Part shown: positions 59,501 to 60,000 of the stretch, piece by piece
Layout: the number at the start of each line of letters is the position of its first letter
Position numbering within the stretch: the stretch's first letter is position 1
Origin: Membranipora membranacea
Taxonomy: Eukaryota; Bryozoa; Gymnolaemata; Cheilostomatida; Membraniporidae
NCBI GenBank assembly: GCA_914767715.1
Contig: OU612073.1
Location: forward strand, 13,952,001 to 14,012,000
DNA length: 60,000 bases
Direction of reading: 5' to 3'
Notes under the pieces: generated by a model
The model's input: only the letters and a program-made list of their open reading frames with translations
The model's database searches: none
What the model was told of the DNA's origin: nothing
Position numbers and translations under genes: made by a program

Positions 59501-59888
59501 GCCTCTTCCTCAGCTTACTTGCTCTCTTCTTCTGTAGCTGAAGCCTCTCCTCATCTGTTAGAACTAGAAAGGTCTCCAGCACTTTATCTACACCCTGTAA
59601 AAGCAGGATGAATGAATGGTATTATTAGGAATACGTATTTTCATTTTGGAACATATTCTAACTCTTCTGAATCCATATTGGATGGTCTATGTAGCACCTA
59701 GATGAAAAGTCTGTTAGAATATTAACTTAATAATATCCATAATATCATTATATAGCTAGCCTAGGCCAACTTGGCAGGCAACTTACATGGCATATTAGTG
59801 CTCGCCCAGTTTTATCCATTTCTAGAGATACAGTTCTTCCTTTACCAGTTCTTACCATTGAGCCCATGTATTGACATGACAATAATCG
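53531..59888 (-). CDS. WDR3: WD repeat protein WDR3 / UTP12 (partial, 14 C-terminal-side coding exons)
   Basis: A small-subunit processome component of the nucleolus, needed for 18S rRNA maturation. Exons in transcript order: 59888-59787, 59594-59352, 58998-58808, 58517-58424, 58029-57773, 57327-57183, 56904-56747, 56438-56281, 55976-55834, 55490-55368, 54949-54855, 54622-54494, 54070-53977, 53683-53531; phases close throughout and the frame ends TGA (694 residues here). Matches to WDR3: a basic linker ([17 protein letters not shown]), WD units [90 protein letters not shown], then the acidic/charged segment, [10 protein letters not shown], and the Utp12 domain ([29 protein letters not shown]). 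It ends in a basic nucleolar-type tail ([13 protein letters not shown]). The N-terminal first propeller lies beyond 60000. Confidence 0.97.
58219..58277. repeat. 20-bp perfect inverted repeat in a WDR3 intron
   Basis: TTTTTACTGGCGCTCTTCTC at 58219-58238 is exactly complementary to 58258-58277 across 19 bases. It lies in the intron between exons 58517-58424 and 58029-57773. It may be a very short MITE. Confidence 0.9.
59248..59331. mobile_element. MITE-like element (GTCTTGACAAGCT family), 84 bp
   Basis: Left TAGCCTGTCTTGACATGCT...GGGGAGGAA pairs imperfectly over about 37 bases with TTCCTCCCC...AGCTTGTGAAGACAGTCTA at the right. It lies in a WDR3 intron just downstream of exon 59594-59352. It shares end sequence and the GGGGAGG core with 43719-43803. 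Confidence 0.8.
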
Positions 59889-60000
59889 CTGAAAATCGAT
59901 AGAGTGATTATATGAGGATATAAATGTAAGCAAGCCCAGTGATTTGACAACATGAATTTCTCCTCTGAATAATGCAATGCAATTCCCATTAAGGCAGTCA

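Overview
This is a eukaryotic, almost certainly animal, nuclear segment. It is AT-rich. Coding sequence is broken into short exons with GT/AG introns, several genes carry a 5'UTR intron that ends just before the ATG, AATAAA signals follow some stops, and small inverted-repeat transposons are common. A RING/B-box/filamin/NHL gene and a WDR3 orthologue point to Metazoa. Lineage-specific membrane proteins, and the lack of close resemblance to vertebrate or insect families for most other genes, suggest a marine invertebrate, perhaps an early-branching one such as a sponge; that placement is a guess.

Layout. (1) 0.1-2.7 kb, + strand: 3' ends of one or two type I membrane-protein genes. The first has a cytoplasmic tail built from seven 8-residue R-x-x-S repeats. 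(2) 3.3-8.5 kb: two inverted-repeat structures, a 0.9 kb foldback element and a 3.9 kb diverged inverted duplication interrupted by about 1 kb that includes a tRNA-derived SINE-like sequence. (3) 9.0-13.4 kb, +: an intron-containing gene for a roughly 1000-residue protein of unknown function with a myristoylation-type N-terminus. (4) 16.2-17.9 kb, -: a RING E3-like protein in one coding exon, with a probable beta-propeller-like middle and a C-terminal membrane segment. (5) 21.4-24.5 kb and 30.5-32.0 kb, +: two paralogous cysteine-rich type I membrane proteins built from phase-1 exon modules. The gene at the left edge looks like a third member. (6) 26.4-29.3 kb, between the two paralogues: a large foldback structure containing a minisatellite, a LINE reverse-transcriptase fragment and an unexplained ORF. 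(7) 34.6-47.3 kb, -: a complete 12-coding-exon TRIM2/3/71-like gene, with a likely noncoding exon at 51.1 kb. (8) 53.5-59.9 kb, -: the 3' fourteen coding exons of WDR3 (UTP12), with the 5' part beyond the window.

The most unusual content is the tandem family of cysteine-rich receptor-like proteins. Exon phases, cysteine spacing and tail motifs agree between members, and one copy is flanked by two same-orientation MITEs. I do not recognise the domain. All exon joins were made by eye from splice consensus and reading phase. TRIM and WDR3 joins are also supported by remembered family sequence; the other models rest on phase and paralogue comparison only.
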